Origin: Microbacterium sp. 11MF
GTDB taxonomy: Bacteria; Actinomycetota; Actinomycetes; Actinomycetales; Microbacteriaceae
Direction: 5' to 3'
Assembly: GCF_000383475.1 (NCBI RefSeq)
Contig: NZ_KB911459.1
Coordinates: 1,192,467 to 1,256,466, forward strand
DNA: 64,000 bases
A program made the position numbers and the translations under genes. Every line of letters starts with the position of its first letter. Within the stretch, counting starts at the first letter, position 1. The notes under the pieces were generated by a model that had not been told where the DNA came from, ran no database searches, and worked only from the letters and a program-made list of their open reading frames with translations. Below, one piece after another: positions 51,489 through 60,376 of this stretch.

Positions 51489-53096
51489 TCAGGCCAGGGT
51501 GATGAGGTCGATGTAGTCGCGGCCCCAGATGTCCTCGACCCCGTCGGGCAGGATGAGCACGCGCTCGGGGTTCAGCGCCTCGACGGCGCCCTCGTCGTGC
51601 GAGACGAGCACGACCGCACCCTCGTAGTGCGCGAGCGCCCCGAGGATCTCCTCACGGGATGCCGGATCGAGGTTGTTCGTGGGCTCGTCGAGCAGCAGCA
51701 TGTTGGCCGAAGAGACGACGAGCGTCGCCAGCGACAGTCGCGTCTTCTCGCCGCCGGAGAGGACGCCCGCGGGCTTGAGGACGTCGTCGCCGGTGAACAG
51801 GAACGATCCGAGTACCTTGCGAGCCTCGGTCGCGGTGATGTCCGGCGCGGCCGACATCATGTTCTCGAGGACCGACCGCCCGACGTCGAGGTTCTCGTGC
51901 TCCTGCGCGTAGTACCCGATCTTCAGGCCGTGGCCGGGTTCGATGATGCCGGTGTCCGCCTTGTCGACGCCCGCGAGGATTCTCAGGAGGGTCGTCTTGC
52001 CGGCACCGTTCAGCCCCAGCACGACGACGCGGGACCCGCGGTCGATCGCGAGGTCGACCCCGGCGAAGATCTCCAGCGAGCCGTACGACTTCGACAGGTT
52101 CTTGGCCATGAGCGGCGTCTTGCCGCACGGTGCGGGCTTGGGGAACCGCAGCTTGGCGACGCGGTCGTCCTGACGGACGTCGTCGAGGCCGGCCAGGAGC
52201 TTCTCGGCGCGGGCGACCATCTGGTGGGCGGCCGCGGCCTTGCTCGCCTTGGCGCCGAACCGGGCGGCCTGCTGCTGGAGAGCAGTGGCCTTCTTCTCGG
52301 CGTTGGCGCGCTCTTTGCGACGCCGTTCCTCATCAGCGGCGCGCTGACGAAGGTAGTTCTTCCAGTTCATGTTGTAGACGTCGATGACCTGGCGCATCGC
52401 GTCGAGGTAGAACACGCGGTTGACCGTCTCGCCCACGAGTTCGATGTCGTGGCTGATCACGATCAGCCCGCCCTTGTACCCCTTGAGGAACTCGCGGAGC
52501 CACACGACACTGTCGGCATCGAGGTGGTTCGTCGGCTCGTCGAGGATCATCGTCTGCGCGTCGGAGAACAGGATGCGGGCGAGTTCGATGCGGCGCCGCT
52601 GACCGCCGGATAGCGTCTTGAGGGGCTGGTCGAGGATGCGGTCCGGGAGCGAGAGGTTGTGCGCGATCGACGCCGCCTCGGCCTCCGCCGCGTATCCGCC
52701 GAGGGCTTCGAACCGCTCGGTGAGCGAACCGTACTTCCGCATGGCGCGGTCGGCGACAGCGGCATCCGTCGACGCCATGCCTTCGGCGGCCTCGCGCATA
52801 CCGATCACGAGGGAACCCAGCCCTCGGGCGTCGAGGATGCGGGTGCGGGCGAGCATCTCGGGGTCCCCGGTGCGCGGATCCTGCGGCAGGTAGCCGAGTT
52901 CACCGGTGCGGTCCACTCTGCCGTCGGCCGGCATGAGGTCACCCGCGAGCACCTTGGTCAGCGTCGTCTTCCCTGCACCGTTGCGACCGACGAGACCGAT
53001 CTTGTCGCCGGGCGACACGCGGAACGACACGTCCGACATGAGCGTGCGTGCACCGACGCGGATCTCGAGATCGTGCACGGCGAGCACAGCGGACAT
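51489..53096 (-). CDS. ABC-F family ATPase (translation factor / ribosome protection type)
   Basis: A 535-residue soluble protein with two ABC domains. First: Walker A GRNGAGKTT, signature LSGGQRRRIELARIL, Walker B MILDEPTNHLD. Second: Walker A GLNGAGKTT, signature LSGGEKTRLSLA, Walker B LLLDEPTNNLD. The charged linker between them (about 250-300) is the P-site tRNA interaction motif that reaches toward the ribosome. No membrane partner. EttA-type translation factors and antibiotic-resistance proteins share this plan; resistance cannot be predicted. ATG 53096 is used; a TTG at 53129, six bases after TATACT, is an alternative leaderless start adding 11 residues. Confidence 0.9.
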   Translation of the reverse strand: MSAVLAVHDLEIRVGARTLMSDVSFRVSPGDKIGLVGRNGAGKTTLTKVLAGDLMPADGRVDRTGELGYLPQDPRTGDPEMLARTRILDARGLGSLVIGMREAAEGMASTDAAVADRAMRKYGSLTERFEALGGYAAEAEAASIAHNLSLPDRILDQPLKTLSGGQRRRIELARILFSDAQTMILDEPTNHLDADSVVWLREFLKGYKGGLIVISHDIELVGETVNRVFYLDAMRQVIDVYNMNWKNYLRQRAADEERRRKERANAEKKATALQQQAARFGAKASKAAAAHQMVARAEKLLAGLDDVRQDDRVAKLRFPKPAPCGKTPLMAKNLSKSYGSLEIFAGVDLAIDRGSRVVVLGLNGAGKTTLLRILAGVDKADTGIIEPGHGLKIGYYAQEHENLDVGRSVLENMMSAAPDITATEARKVLGSFLFTGDDVLKPAGVLSGGEKTRLSLATLVVSSANMLLLDEPTNNLDPASREEILGALAHYEGAVVLVSHDEGAVEALNPERVLILPDGVEDIWGRDYIDLITLA

Positions 53097-53135
53097 CCGT
53101 TCTTCGGGGGAAAGCGGCCGAGTGGCCAAACCCCC

Positions 53136-53141
53136 AGTATA
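53136..53141 (-). promoter_or_regulatory. -10 element of the ABC-F gene
   Basis: TATACT on the minus strand, the closest to consensus seen in the window. The start is predicted at 53127-53129, giving either a 31-33-base leader before the ATG or a leaderless TTG start. Confidence 0.55.
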
Positions 53142-53276
53142 CGACCGCCACCCTCCCCCGACGCTCGTCCTCTCGGGACTCCGCTCCTATGGCGCAGCTA
53201 TGAACTCCCCGCGATGTGCCCGGTCCGTTACGGGTTGGGCGGACGTGCGAACCAGACTGGGCGGGTAAGGAGCTCC

Positions 53277-54599
53277 ATGAACGTTCTGCTGGACGTCGAC
53301 ATCACCGACGGTCCCGTCGTGGTCCTCGTCTACCTCCTGGCGGCTGCCTCCTTCGTCACGTTGGTGGCACGAAGGCCCTCGGCCCGCTGGCGGCGGCGGC
53401 CCTGGCTCGCGACGGCAACCATCTCGACGCTTCTCGGCGGGATGATCGGGTGGGGTCTCACGTGGCTGCTGTCCGATCGCCTCGATCTCTTCGACGCAGA
53501 CCTGACGCCGGTCGTCCGCGGGTGGGTCATCGCGTGCTCCGGCGCCCTCGGCGTCGCCCTCGCATCGCTCTGGCGCCCGACCTGGCCGCGGGCGATCTCG
53601 AGCGCCGCCGCCGCGGCTCTGTTCGTGGGGACGGCTGCGATGGGTGTGAACATCGACTTCGGCCAGTATCCGACGATCGGCAGCGCCCTCGGTATCACCT
53701 CGATCGACGAGGGGTTGCCTCCCCTGGCCACCGCCGGCGAGGACGCACCGTCGATCGCGTCCTGGCAGGAGCCGGAAGGGATGCCGGAGCGCGGCCGGCT
53801 CGCCTCCGTCGAGATCCCCGCCACGGTGTCCGGGTTCGTCGCCCGCCCGGCGGTGGTCTACCTGCCCCCCGCGGCACTGGTGCGGCATCCCCCGCGCCTG
53901 CCTGTCCTCATCGTGATGTCGGGTCAGCCCGGCTCCCCCTCCGACCCTCTCCTCACCGATCACCTCCGCGACCATCTCGATGCCTACTCGGCTGCCCATC
54001 GCGGGCTGGCGCCGATCGTCGTGTCGCCGGACCAGCTCGGCTCGCCGGGCACCAATCCCCTGTGCATCGACTCCGCGCGCGCCGGCAACTCGGCGACCTA
54101 TCTGACGGTGGACGTGCCCCGCTGGATCCGCGCGCACCTGCCGGTCACGCTCGCCGCCGGCTCGTGGGGCGTGGGCGGTCTCTCGCAGGGCGGGACGTGC
54201 GCGAGCCAGCTCGGCGCGGAGCACCCCGAGCTCTTCGACGCGATCCTCGACGCCTCCGGCCAGCTGCATCCGTCCCTCGGACCCGACGAGAAGACCATCG
54301 CGGAGGGCTTCGGCGGAGACGCCGGCGCGTTCGCGGCCGCCGCCCCATCGGCCATCATGGCTGCGCACGCTCCCTACGCCGACACGATCGCCGTCTTCGG
54401 CGTCGGCGCACAGGACAACCGCTTCCGCCCGGGCATCCGGACCCTGGTCTCGGACGCGCGGGCCGCGGGCATGGAGACCCACTACATCGAAGTGCCGGAC
54501 ACGGCGCACGACTCCCACGCCTGGAGCGCGATCCTCTCGCGCGGTCTGGTCCTTATCGCCGACCACTGGGGATTCGATCACCAGGGACTCGACCGATGA
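53277..54599 (+). CDS. membrane-anchored alpha/beta hydrolase (esterase-D-like)
   Basis: A 440-residue protein with about four N-terminal spans (residues 12-125) followed by an external alpha/beta-hydrolase domain of the esterase D type. Nucleophile elbow GVGGLSQGGTCASQLG (Ser about residue 303), catalytic His in DTAHDSHAWS, and Asp in the VGAQDNRF region. The substrate is outside the membrane. Its stop overlaps the start of the MprF-like synthase by four bases, so it may hydrolyse the aminoacyl-lipids that enzyme makes, as shown for PA0919 beside PA0920 in Pseudomonas aeruginosa. Start ATG has AAGGAG upstream. Confidence 0.85.
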   Translation: MNVLLDVDITDGPVVVLVYLLAAASFVTLVARRPSARWRRRPWLATATISTLLGGMIGWGLTWLLSDRLDLFDADLTPVVRGWVIACSGALGVALASLWRPTWPRAISSAAAAALFVGTAAMGVNIDFGQYPTIGSALGITSIDEGLPPLATAGEDAPSIASWQEPEGMPERGRLASVEIPATVSGFVARPAVVYLPPAALVRHPPRLPVLIVMSGQPGSPSDPLLTDHLRDHLDAYSAAHRGLAPIVVSPDQLGSPGTNPLCIDSARAGNSATYLTVDVPRWIRAHLPVTLAAGSWGVGGLSQGGTCASQLGAEHPELFDAILDASGQLHPSLGPDEKTIAEGFGGDAGAFAAAAPSAIMAAHAPYADTIAVFGVGAQDNRFRPGIRTLVSDARAAGMETHYIEVPDTAHDSHAWSAILSRGLVLIADHWGFDHQGLDR

Positions 54600-57154
54600 C
54601 GACGGCGGAGCCCGCGGCATCCGGGTTCACCGACCGGTGCCGCACCGCGGGTCGCAGCGCAGCACGCCTGGCCCGATCCGTCCCCGTCACCTGGGCGATC
54701 GCCGCGGTCGTCACCCTCGCCAGCGTCTACCGCTTCACACGGCCGGCCGGCGACTTCCGCCGCACGCTCGATGCGATCGCGTCGACCGGGTTCGACACCG
54801 TCCTTCTCAACCACGACTGGCTCTCGGTGTTCACCGCCGTCTTCTTCGTCCCGAAGCCCGGCGGCCTGTTCCTCACCCTTCTCGCGGTGATCGTCGGGAT
54901 CGGGTGGAGCGAACGCCGGATGGGCCATGTCCGCACTCTCGCGGTGTTCGCCGCGGTCACGGTGCTCGGGATAGCCCTTGGCCTGTCCGCGCAGGCGCTC
55001 GGGCTCGCATCCAACCTGTACGGCGCGCAGGCGACCCGCGGGCATCACGTGTTCGACCCGACGATCGCGGTGGCCGGCACCATGATGGCGGCGAGCGCCT
55101 TCGCCCGTCCTCTCCTGCGCCGACGGGTGCGGATCATCGGGTTCGCCGTCCTGTCGGTGCTGGTCCTGTACGCGGGCGCGCCGGCCGACCAGTACCGGCT
55201 GGGCGCCGGCGTCGCCGGCGTCCTCGCCGGTCTCCTGCTGACTCACCGTCGCCCCGAGATCAAACGGCCCCGCGCGACCCGCCGCGAGGCGCGCACGCTC
55301 CTCTCGGCGGTCGTCGCCGTGACGGCGCTCGGTCCGCTGGTATCGATCCTCGCGCCGCACAGCATCGGCGTCCTGAACCCGCTGGGCTCGCTGTTCCGCG
55401 ACCCGCTCCGCGATCCCACGTTCGTGGCGGCGCGCTGCGAGACGGGCGATGTCACCCGTCAGTGCCTGGATGCCGTCGCGCTGACCCGCCTGGACGGACC
55501 GGGTGCTGTGCTCGTCACCCTGCTTCCGTTGGTCGCCCTACTGCTCGCCGCGCGCGGCATCCATCGCGGCCGCCGCGTCGGGCTCTACCTCGCGATCGGC
55601 CTCAACATCCTGATGGCCGTCATCGCGGCGGTCTACTACGGATTCCTCCCTCTCGTCGCGTCCGGCCAGTACACGCGGTTCCAGTCGACGGCCGCCGAGC
55701 AGTTCGGCGCCTTCGATCTGGTCGCCACCCTGGTTCCGGCGGGCATCGCGATCATGCTGATGGTCGCTCGGCCGCTCTTCCCCACGAGGGACGCCGGACG
55801 CGTGGCCGTGAAGTTCGTCGGGCTGGCATTGCTCGCGTTCGTCGGAACCGCTACCGCCTACCTCGTCGTCGCGTGGATCGTCCGCGATCAGTTCTCCCCG
55901 ACTGCGTCGGTGAGCGCCCTCATCCTCGATCTTCCGGAGCACTTCATCCCGGTCGGTTTCCTGGCCTTCGAGCCGGTGGACATGGTCGCGACCGGTCCTG
56001 TGGCGATCGCCGCGTCGCAGTGGGTCGGTCCGCTCTTCTGGATCGTCCTCATCGTCATCGCGCACCGCGGGATGCAGAGCGGGTCCCCGCTCGACACGGC
56101 TCGAGGTCCTGCTCTCGCCCGCATCACGACGCTGCTGCGAGCGGGCTCGCCGAGCACCCTGTCGTGGATGACGACGTGGGACGGGAACGAGTACTGGTTC
56201 GCACCCGGCGGCGGCGCAGTCGCGTACCGCGTGATCAACGACGTGGCCATCACCACCGGCGACCCGATCGCTCCGGCGGGCGAGGGCGCCGCCGTCGCGG
56301 AAGCCTTCGCACGGCACTGCGCCCACCACGGGTGGACGGTCGCCTTCTATTCGGTCACGGACGAGCTCCGCGCAGGGCTGAGCGAGCGGGGGTACAACTC
56401 GATCGCCGTCGCGGAGGAGACGGTCATCCATCCCGCGGGCTGGTCGTTGCAGGGCGGAAAGATGAAGGACATCCGTACCGCCATCAATCGTGCGGAGAAA
56501 GAGGGACTGTCTGCGTCGTGGGTGCGCTTCGGCGATCTGGCACCGCGCCAGGCCGCGCAGGTCCGGGATATCTCAGAGATGTGGGTCGCTGAACGGGACC
56601 TCCCCGAGATGGGGTTCACGCTCGGCGGCATCGACGAACTGCTGGACGACGCCGTCATGCTCATGGTCGCCGTCGACGCTGAGGGACGCGTCCACGCCGT
56701 GACGAGCTGGCTGCCCAGCTTCAGCGACGGGCGGGTGCGCGGGTGGACGCTCGATTTCATGCGCCGGGCACCGGACAGCATGAACGGCGTCATGGAGTTC
56801 CTCATCGCGCGGACGATCCTCCGGGCCGGCGACGACGGACTCGACTTCGTCAGCCTGTCGGGAGCTCCCCTCGCGGTGGATGTGGATCCGGACGGCCAGT
56901 CGGCCTCCTTGCGCGCCATCCTGGCGGTTCTCAGCCGATCGCTGGAACCTGTCTACGGTTTCCGATCGCTCCTCCGGTTCAAGACGAAGTTCCGGCCGGA
57001 GTTCCGCCGACTGCACCTGGTGTACGCGGACTCGCTCGCACTTCCCGCCATCGGACTGGCACTGGCCCGCGCGTACCTGCCCACCCTCACGGCCCGGCAA
57101 GCGGTGCGAGCGTTCGGTCGGCGGACGACGCCGAGAGTCGCCTCTGACAGGTGA
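54596..57154 (+). CDS. MprF-like aminoacyl-lipid synthase (DUF2156)
   Basis: An 852-residue membrane protein. The first 230 residues hold about six spans with rhomboid-like order (WAIAAVVTLASVY, GIGWSERRMGHVRTL, then NLYGAQATRGHH), but no Ser-His protease pair is evident. A second group of spans covers about 240-500. Residues 515-835 are the cytoplasmic DUF2156 aminoacyl-transferase (WDGNEYWFAPGGGAVAYR, VINDVAITTGDPI, GGKMKDIRTAINRAEKEG, FVSLSGAPLA, LLRFKTKFRPEF). Such enzymes move an amino acid from aminoacyl-tRNA to phosphatidylglycerol or diacylglycerol, changing surface charge. Which amino acid (Lys, Ala or other) is not readable. Confidence 0.9.
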   Translation: MTTAEPAASGFTDRCRTAGRSAARLARSVPVTWAIAAVVTLASVYRFTRPAGDFRRTLDAIASTGFDTVLLNHDWLSVFTAVFFVPKPGGLFLTLLAVIVGIGWSERRMGHVRTLAVFAAVTVLGIALGLSAQALGLASNLYGAQATRGHHVFDPTIAVAGTMMAASAFARPLLRRRVRIIGFAVLSVLVLYAGAPADQYRLGAGVAGVLAGLLLTHRRPEIKRPRATRREARTLLSAVVAVTALGPLVSILAPHSIGVLNPLGSLFRDPLRDPTFVAARCETGDVTRQCLDAVALTRLDGPGAVLVTLLPLVALLLAARGIHRGRRVGLYLAIGLNILMAVIAAVYYGFLPLVASGQYTRFQSTAAEQFGAFDLVATLVPAGIAIMLMVARPLFPTRDAGRVAVKFVGLALLAFVGTATAYLVVAWIVRDQFSPTASVSALILDLPEHFIPVGFLAFEPVDMVATGPVAIAASQWVGPLFWIVLIVIAHRGMQSGSPLDTARGPALARITTLLRAGSPSTLSWMTTWDGNEYWFAPGGGAVAYRVINDVAITTGDPIAPAGEGAAVAEAFARHCAHHGWTVAFYSVTDELRAGLSERGYNSIAVAEETVIHPAGWSLQGGKMKDIRTAINRAEKEGLSASWVRFGDLAPRQAAQVRDISEMWVAERDLPEMGFTLGGIDELLDDAVMLMVAVDAEGRVHAVTSWLPSFSDGRVRGWTLDFMRRAPDSMNGVMEFLIARTILRAGDDGLDFVSLSGAPLAVDVDPDGQSASLRAILAVLSRSLEPVYGFRSLLRFKTKFRPEFRRLHLVYADSLALPAIGLALARAYLPTLTARQAVRAFGRRTTPRVASDR

Positions 57155-57185
57155 CCTCTGGTTTCCGGAGCCGTCCGGCTCGGGG

Positions 57186-57204
57186 TAAGGTTAGGCGACC
57201 CTAA
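57186..57204. promoter_or_regulatory. DtxR/IdeR iron box
   Basis: TAAGGTTAGGCGACCCTAA matches 16 of 19 positions of the DtxR/IdeR consensus TTAGGTTAGSCTAACCTAA. It lies 23 bases before the start codon of the siderophore-binding protein, over the expected promoter, so the import operon should be repressed when iron is plentiful. Confidence 0.9.
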
Positions 57205-57226
57205 TCATTCCCCTCAGGAGACCTCC

Positions 57227-58264
57227 GTGCCTCGCATCCGCACTGCCCTCGCCCTCGCCGCAGCATCCGTCCTCGTTCTGACCGGGTGCGCGACCAACGC
57301 CGCGCCGGCCGCGGGTGGTGGCTCATCGTCTGCAGCTGCCGGCGACGCATTCCCCGTCACCATCGAGAACGCGTTCGGTAAGACCACCATCGCGAAGAAG
57401 CCCGAGCGCGTCGCCACGGTGGCGTGGGGCAACCAGGAAGCAGCCCTCGCCCTGGGCGTCGTTCCGGTGGGAATGCCCAAGGTGACGTGGGGCGATGACG
57501 ACGGCGACGGTGTCCTGCCCTGGGTGGAGGACAAGCTCACGGAGCTCGGTGCCAAGACGCCCACGCTGTTCGACGAGGCGCAGGGCATCGACTTCGAAGG
57601 AGTCGCCGACTCCCGACCCGATGTCATCCTCGCCGCGTACTCGGGGCTGACCCAGGCGGACTACGACAAGCTCAGCAAGATCGCGCCCGTCGTCGCCTAC
57701 CCGGAGGTCGCGTGGGGCACCACGTGGCAGGACATGACGATCACCAACGGCACCGCGCTGGGGCTGAAGACGCAGGCGGAGGACCTCGTGTCGACGCTGA
57801 CGAAGACCCTCGACGACGAGGTGGCGAAGTACCCGGAGATCGCCGGCAAGAAGGCGATGTTCAGCTCTTTCGACCCGAGCAACCTCAGCCAGATCGGCTT
57901 CTACACGCTCGAAGACCCCCGCGCGAAGTTCCTGAAGGATCTCGGCACCGTGCCTCCGAAGACCGTCGAGGAGCAGTCGAAGACCTCGAAGGAGTTCTGG
58001 ATCGTCAACAGCACGGAGGACATCGAGCGGTTCAGTGACCTGCAGGTGCTCGTGACGTACGGGGACGACTCGACGCTGGCCGCCATGCAGGCGGACCCGC
58101 TGCTGTCCCGCATCCCCGCCGTGAAGAACGGTGCCGTCGTCGTCCTGCCGTCGGTGAACGATCCGCTCGCGGCCGCAGCCAACCCGACCCCGCTCTCGAT
58201 CACCGACCCCCACACCGCCGAGTTCGTCAAGATGCTCGGGGAGGCGGCGAAGAAGGCTTCCTGA
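57227..58264 (+). CDS. iron-siderophore ABC transporter substrate-binding lipoprotein
   Basis: A 345-residue class III (FecB/FepB-like) binding protein. The signal peptide ends in lipobox LTGC with Cys21 lipidated. The two lobes carry ERVATVAWGNQEAALALGVVPVG (region about 57-80) and VVAYPEVAWGTTWQDM, typical of TroA_hird/FatB-type ferric-siderophore receptors. It captures ferric-siderophore outside the membrane and presents it to the two permeases that follow. GTG start with AGGAG upstream. First gene of the iron-regulated operon. Confidence 0.93.
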   Translation: MPRIRTALALAAASVLVLTGCATNAAPAAGGGSSSAAAGDAFPVTIENAFGKTTIAKKPERVATVAWGNQEAALALGVVPVGMPKVTWGDDDGDGVLPWVEDKLTELGAKTPTLFDEAQGIDFEGVADSRPDVILAAYSGLTQADYDKLSKIAPVVAYPEVAWGTTWQDMTITNGTALGLKTQAEDLVSTLTKTLDDEVAKYPEIAGKKAMFSSFDPSNLSQIGFYTLEDPRAKFLKDLGTVPPKTVEEQSKTSKEFWIVNSTEDIERFSDLQVLVTYGDDSTLAAMQADPLLSRIPAVKNGAVVVLPSVNDPLAAAANPTPLSITDPHTAEFVKMLGEAAKKAS

Positions 58265-58283
58265 GCCCTTCCGATCCATCGAC

Positions 58284-59330
58284 ATGTCCACGACTCTCGC
58301 TCCCGCCGCCACCGCGGTCCCGTCCCTGCGACGGCGACCGCGGCGTCGGCGTGTGATCTGGCTGGTCGCACTCATCGCCTTCGTGGCTGTGGCTGCAGTC
58401 CTGTCCGTGACGCTGGGGGCGAGATCCGTGGGCATCAACGACATCTGGGCAGGGTTGTCCGGGGACGTCGACACGGCATCCGCCGCCGCCGTCGCGAAGC
58501 GCGTGCCGCGGACGATCCTCGCCCTGCTCATCGGGGCGGCGCTCGCCGTGGCAGGGACCGTCATGCAGGGTGTGACGCGAAACCCCCTCGCGGACCCGCA
58601 GATCCTCGGGATCAACGGCGGCGCCTCTCTCGCCGTCGTCGTCGGGCTCGCCTTCTTCGGGATCACGGATGCCTTCGGTTACATCTGGCTCGCCATGCTC
58701 GGCGCTGCCGTCGCCGCCGTGTTCGTCTACACGGTGGGTTCGCTCGGCCGGGGCGGCGCCAGCCCGCTGAAACTCGCGCTGGCGGGCGCCGCGACCGCGG
58801 TCGCCTTCACCTCGCTGATCAGCGCGATCCTGCTCCCCCGCATCGACGTCATGAGCGTCTTCCGTTTCTGGCAGATCGGCGGAGTCGGCGGAGCATCCCC
58901 CGACAAGATCCTCCTCGTCCTCCCGTTCCTCATCGTCGGCGCAGCGATCTGCTTCGCTTCCGCCGGGGGCCTCAACTCCCTGGCACTCGGCGACGACCTC
59001 GCCGCGGGCCTCGGCGAGCGGGTGCAGACAGCGCGACTCCTGGCCGCGCTCGGAGCCGTCATCCTCTGCGGTGCGGCGACCGCCGTCGCCGGCCCCATCG
59101 GGTTCGTCGGCCTCATCGTCCCGCACGTCTGCCGGCTTATCGTCGGTCCCGACCACCGGTGGCTCCTGCCCATCTCGGCGCTCGTCGGTGGCGGCCTCCT
59201 CACCATCGCGGATGTCGTCGGTCGTGTGATCGCCCCGCCGCAGGAAGTCGAGGTCGGTGTGGTCACCGCGCTCATCGGCGCCCCGTTCTTCATCGCCATC
59301 GTGCGTCGACAGAAGATGCGTGCACTGTGA
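58284..59330 (+). CDS. FecCD-family iron-siderophore permease, first subunit
   Basis: A 348-residue ten-span permease of the BtuC/FecCD family. Markers: RVPRTILALLIGAALAVAGTVMQGVTRNPLADPQILGINGGA (about residues 72-113) and GPIGFVGLIVPHVCR (about 272-286), which contacts the ATPase. It pairs with the next gene to form a hetero-dimeric channel. No clear ribosome-binding site, but it is only 19 bases after the binding-protein gene. Stop overlaps the next start (GTGA). Confidence 0.93.
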   Translation: MSTTLAPAATAVPSLRRRPRRRRVIWLVALIAFVAVAAVLSVTLGARSVGINDIWAGLSGDVDTASAAAVAKRVPRTILALLIGAALAVAGTVMQGVTRNPLADPQILGINGGASLAVVVGLAFFGITDAFGYIWLAMLGAAVAAVFVYTVGSLGRGGASPLKLALAGAATAVAFTSLISAILLPRIDVMSVFRFWQIGGVGGASPDKILLVLPFLIVGAAICFASAGGLNSLALGDDLAAGLGERVQTARLLAALGAVILCGAATAVAGPIGFVGLIVPHVCRLIVGPDHRWLLPISALVGGGLLTIADVVGRVIAPPQEVEVGVVTALIGAPFFIAIVRRQKMRAL

Positions 59331-60376
59331 CCGCGGCATCCGTTCAGCAGTCGACGCTCGACCTCGTCACGCGTGGCCGAGCACGCAGAGCGCGTCGACG
59401 TGTGCTGGTCACGAGCATTCTCGTGATCGCCGTCGCGGCCACCTACCTGGTGTCGCTGATGGTGGGTCAGAGCTTCTACTCCCCCGCCGAGGTCTGGGGC
59501 GTCATCACCGGGCAGCTCGTTCCCGGCGCCTCTTTCACGGTCGGCGAGCTCCGACTGCCCCGTTCGACGGTCGGTCTGCTCGCGGGGGCGTGCTTCGGCA
59601 TCGGCGGTGCGGTGTTCCAGACCATGCTCCGCAACCCGCTCGCCAGCCCCGACATCATCGGAATCAACGCGGGGGCCAGCGCCGCGGCCGTCGTCGGAAT
59701 CGTGTTCCTCTCGCTCGACCAGACCCCGGTCGCGATCCTCGCCACGGTGGGTGCTCTGGTCACCGCCCTGTCCATCTACCTCCTGGCGTTCAAGGACGGC
59801 GGGGCGGGCGCGAGGTTCATCCTCATCGGGATCGGCGTCGCCGCGATCTTCAACAGCGTCGTGGCGTACGTCCTGTCGCGGGCCGCGGAGTGGGACCTCC
59901 AGGCCGCGATGCGCTGGATCACGGGCAACCTCAACGGCGCATCCTGGAACGAGGCCGTCCCTCTCGCCGTCGCCGTGGTGATCGGAGTCCCCGTCATCCT
60001 CTGGCTCTCGCGCGACCTCGAGCTGATGCGACTCGGCGACGACACCGCCGCAGCGCTCGGAGTCCCCGTCGAGCGTCGGCGCGTCATGCTCATCATCGCC
60101 GCCGTGACCCTGCTGGCGTTCGCGACCGCGGCCGCAGGACCCATCTCGTTCGTCGCCTTCCTGGCGGGCCCCATCGCGGCACGGATGCTGGGACCCGTCG
60201 GATCCCCCGTCCTCGTCGCCGGCTTGTTCGGCGCTCTCCTGGTGCTCGTCGCGGACTTCGTCGGACAGTATCTCCTCGGTCTCCGACTGCCCGTCGGCGT
60301 GGTCACCGGCGTGCTCGGCGCGCCGTACCTCATCTTCCTTCTCATCCGCAGCAGCCGCTCGGGAGGCACCCTATGA
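59327..60376 (+). CDS. FecCD-family iron-siderophore permease, second subunit
   Basis: A 349-residue ten-span permease, sister of the preceding one. GEVRxPR-like segment GELRLPRSTVGLLAGACFGIGG with TMLRNPLASPDIIGINAGA (about 70-115) and GPISFVAFLAGPIAARMLG (about 265-283). Start GTG at 59327 lies in the preceding stop codon; stop overlaps the ATPase start by four bases (ATGA). Confidence 0.93.
   Translation: MTAASVQQSTLDLVTRGRARRARRRVLVTSILVIAVAATYLVSLMVGQSFYSPAEVWGVITGQLVPGASFTVGELRLPRSTVGLLAGACFGIGGAVFQTMLRNPLASPDIIGINAGASAAAVVGIVFLSLDQTPVAILATVGALVTALSIYLLAFKDGGAGARFILIGIGVAAIFNSVVAYVLSRAAEWDLQAAMRWITGNLNGASWNEAVPLAVAVVIGVPVILWLSRDLELMRLGDDTAAALGVPVERRRVMLIIAAVTLLAFATAAAGPISFVAFLAGPIAARMLGPVGSPVLVAGLFGALLVLVADFVGQYLLGLRLPVGVVTGVLGAPYLIFLLIRSSRSGGTL

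Noticed and set aside
53216..54595. Upstream extension of the MprF-like frame that would fuse it with the hydrolase region (1312 codons)
   Set aside because: The upstream part is an out-of-frame reading of the hydrolase gene and is Arg-rich without domains. The ATG at 54596 overlaps the hydrolase stop in the usual ATGA form.
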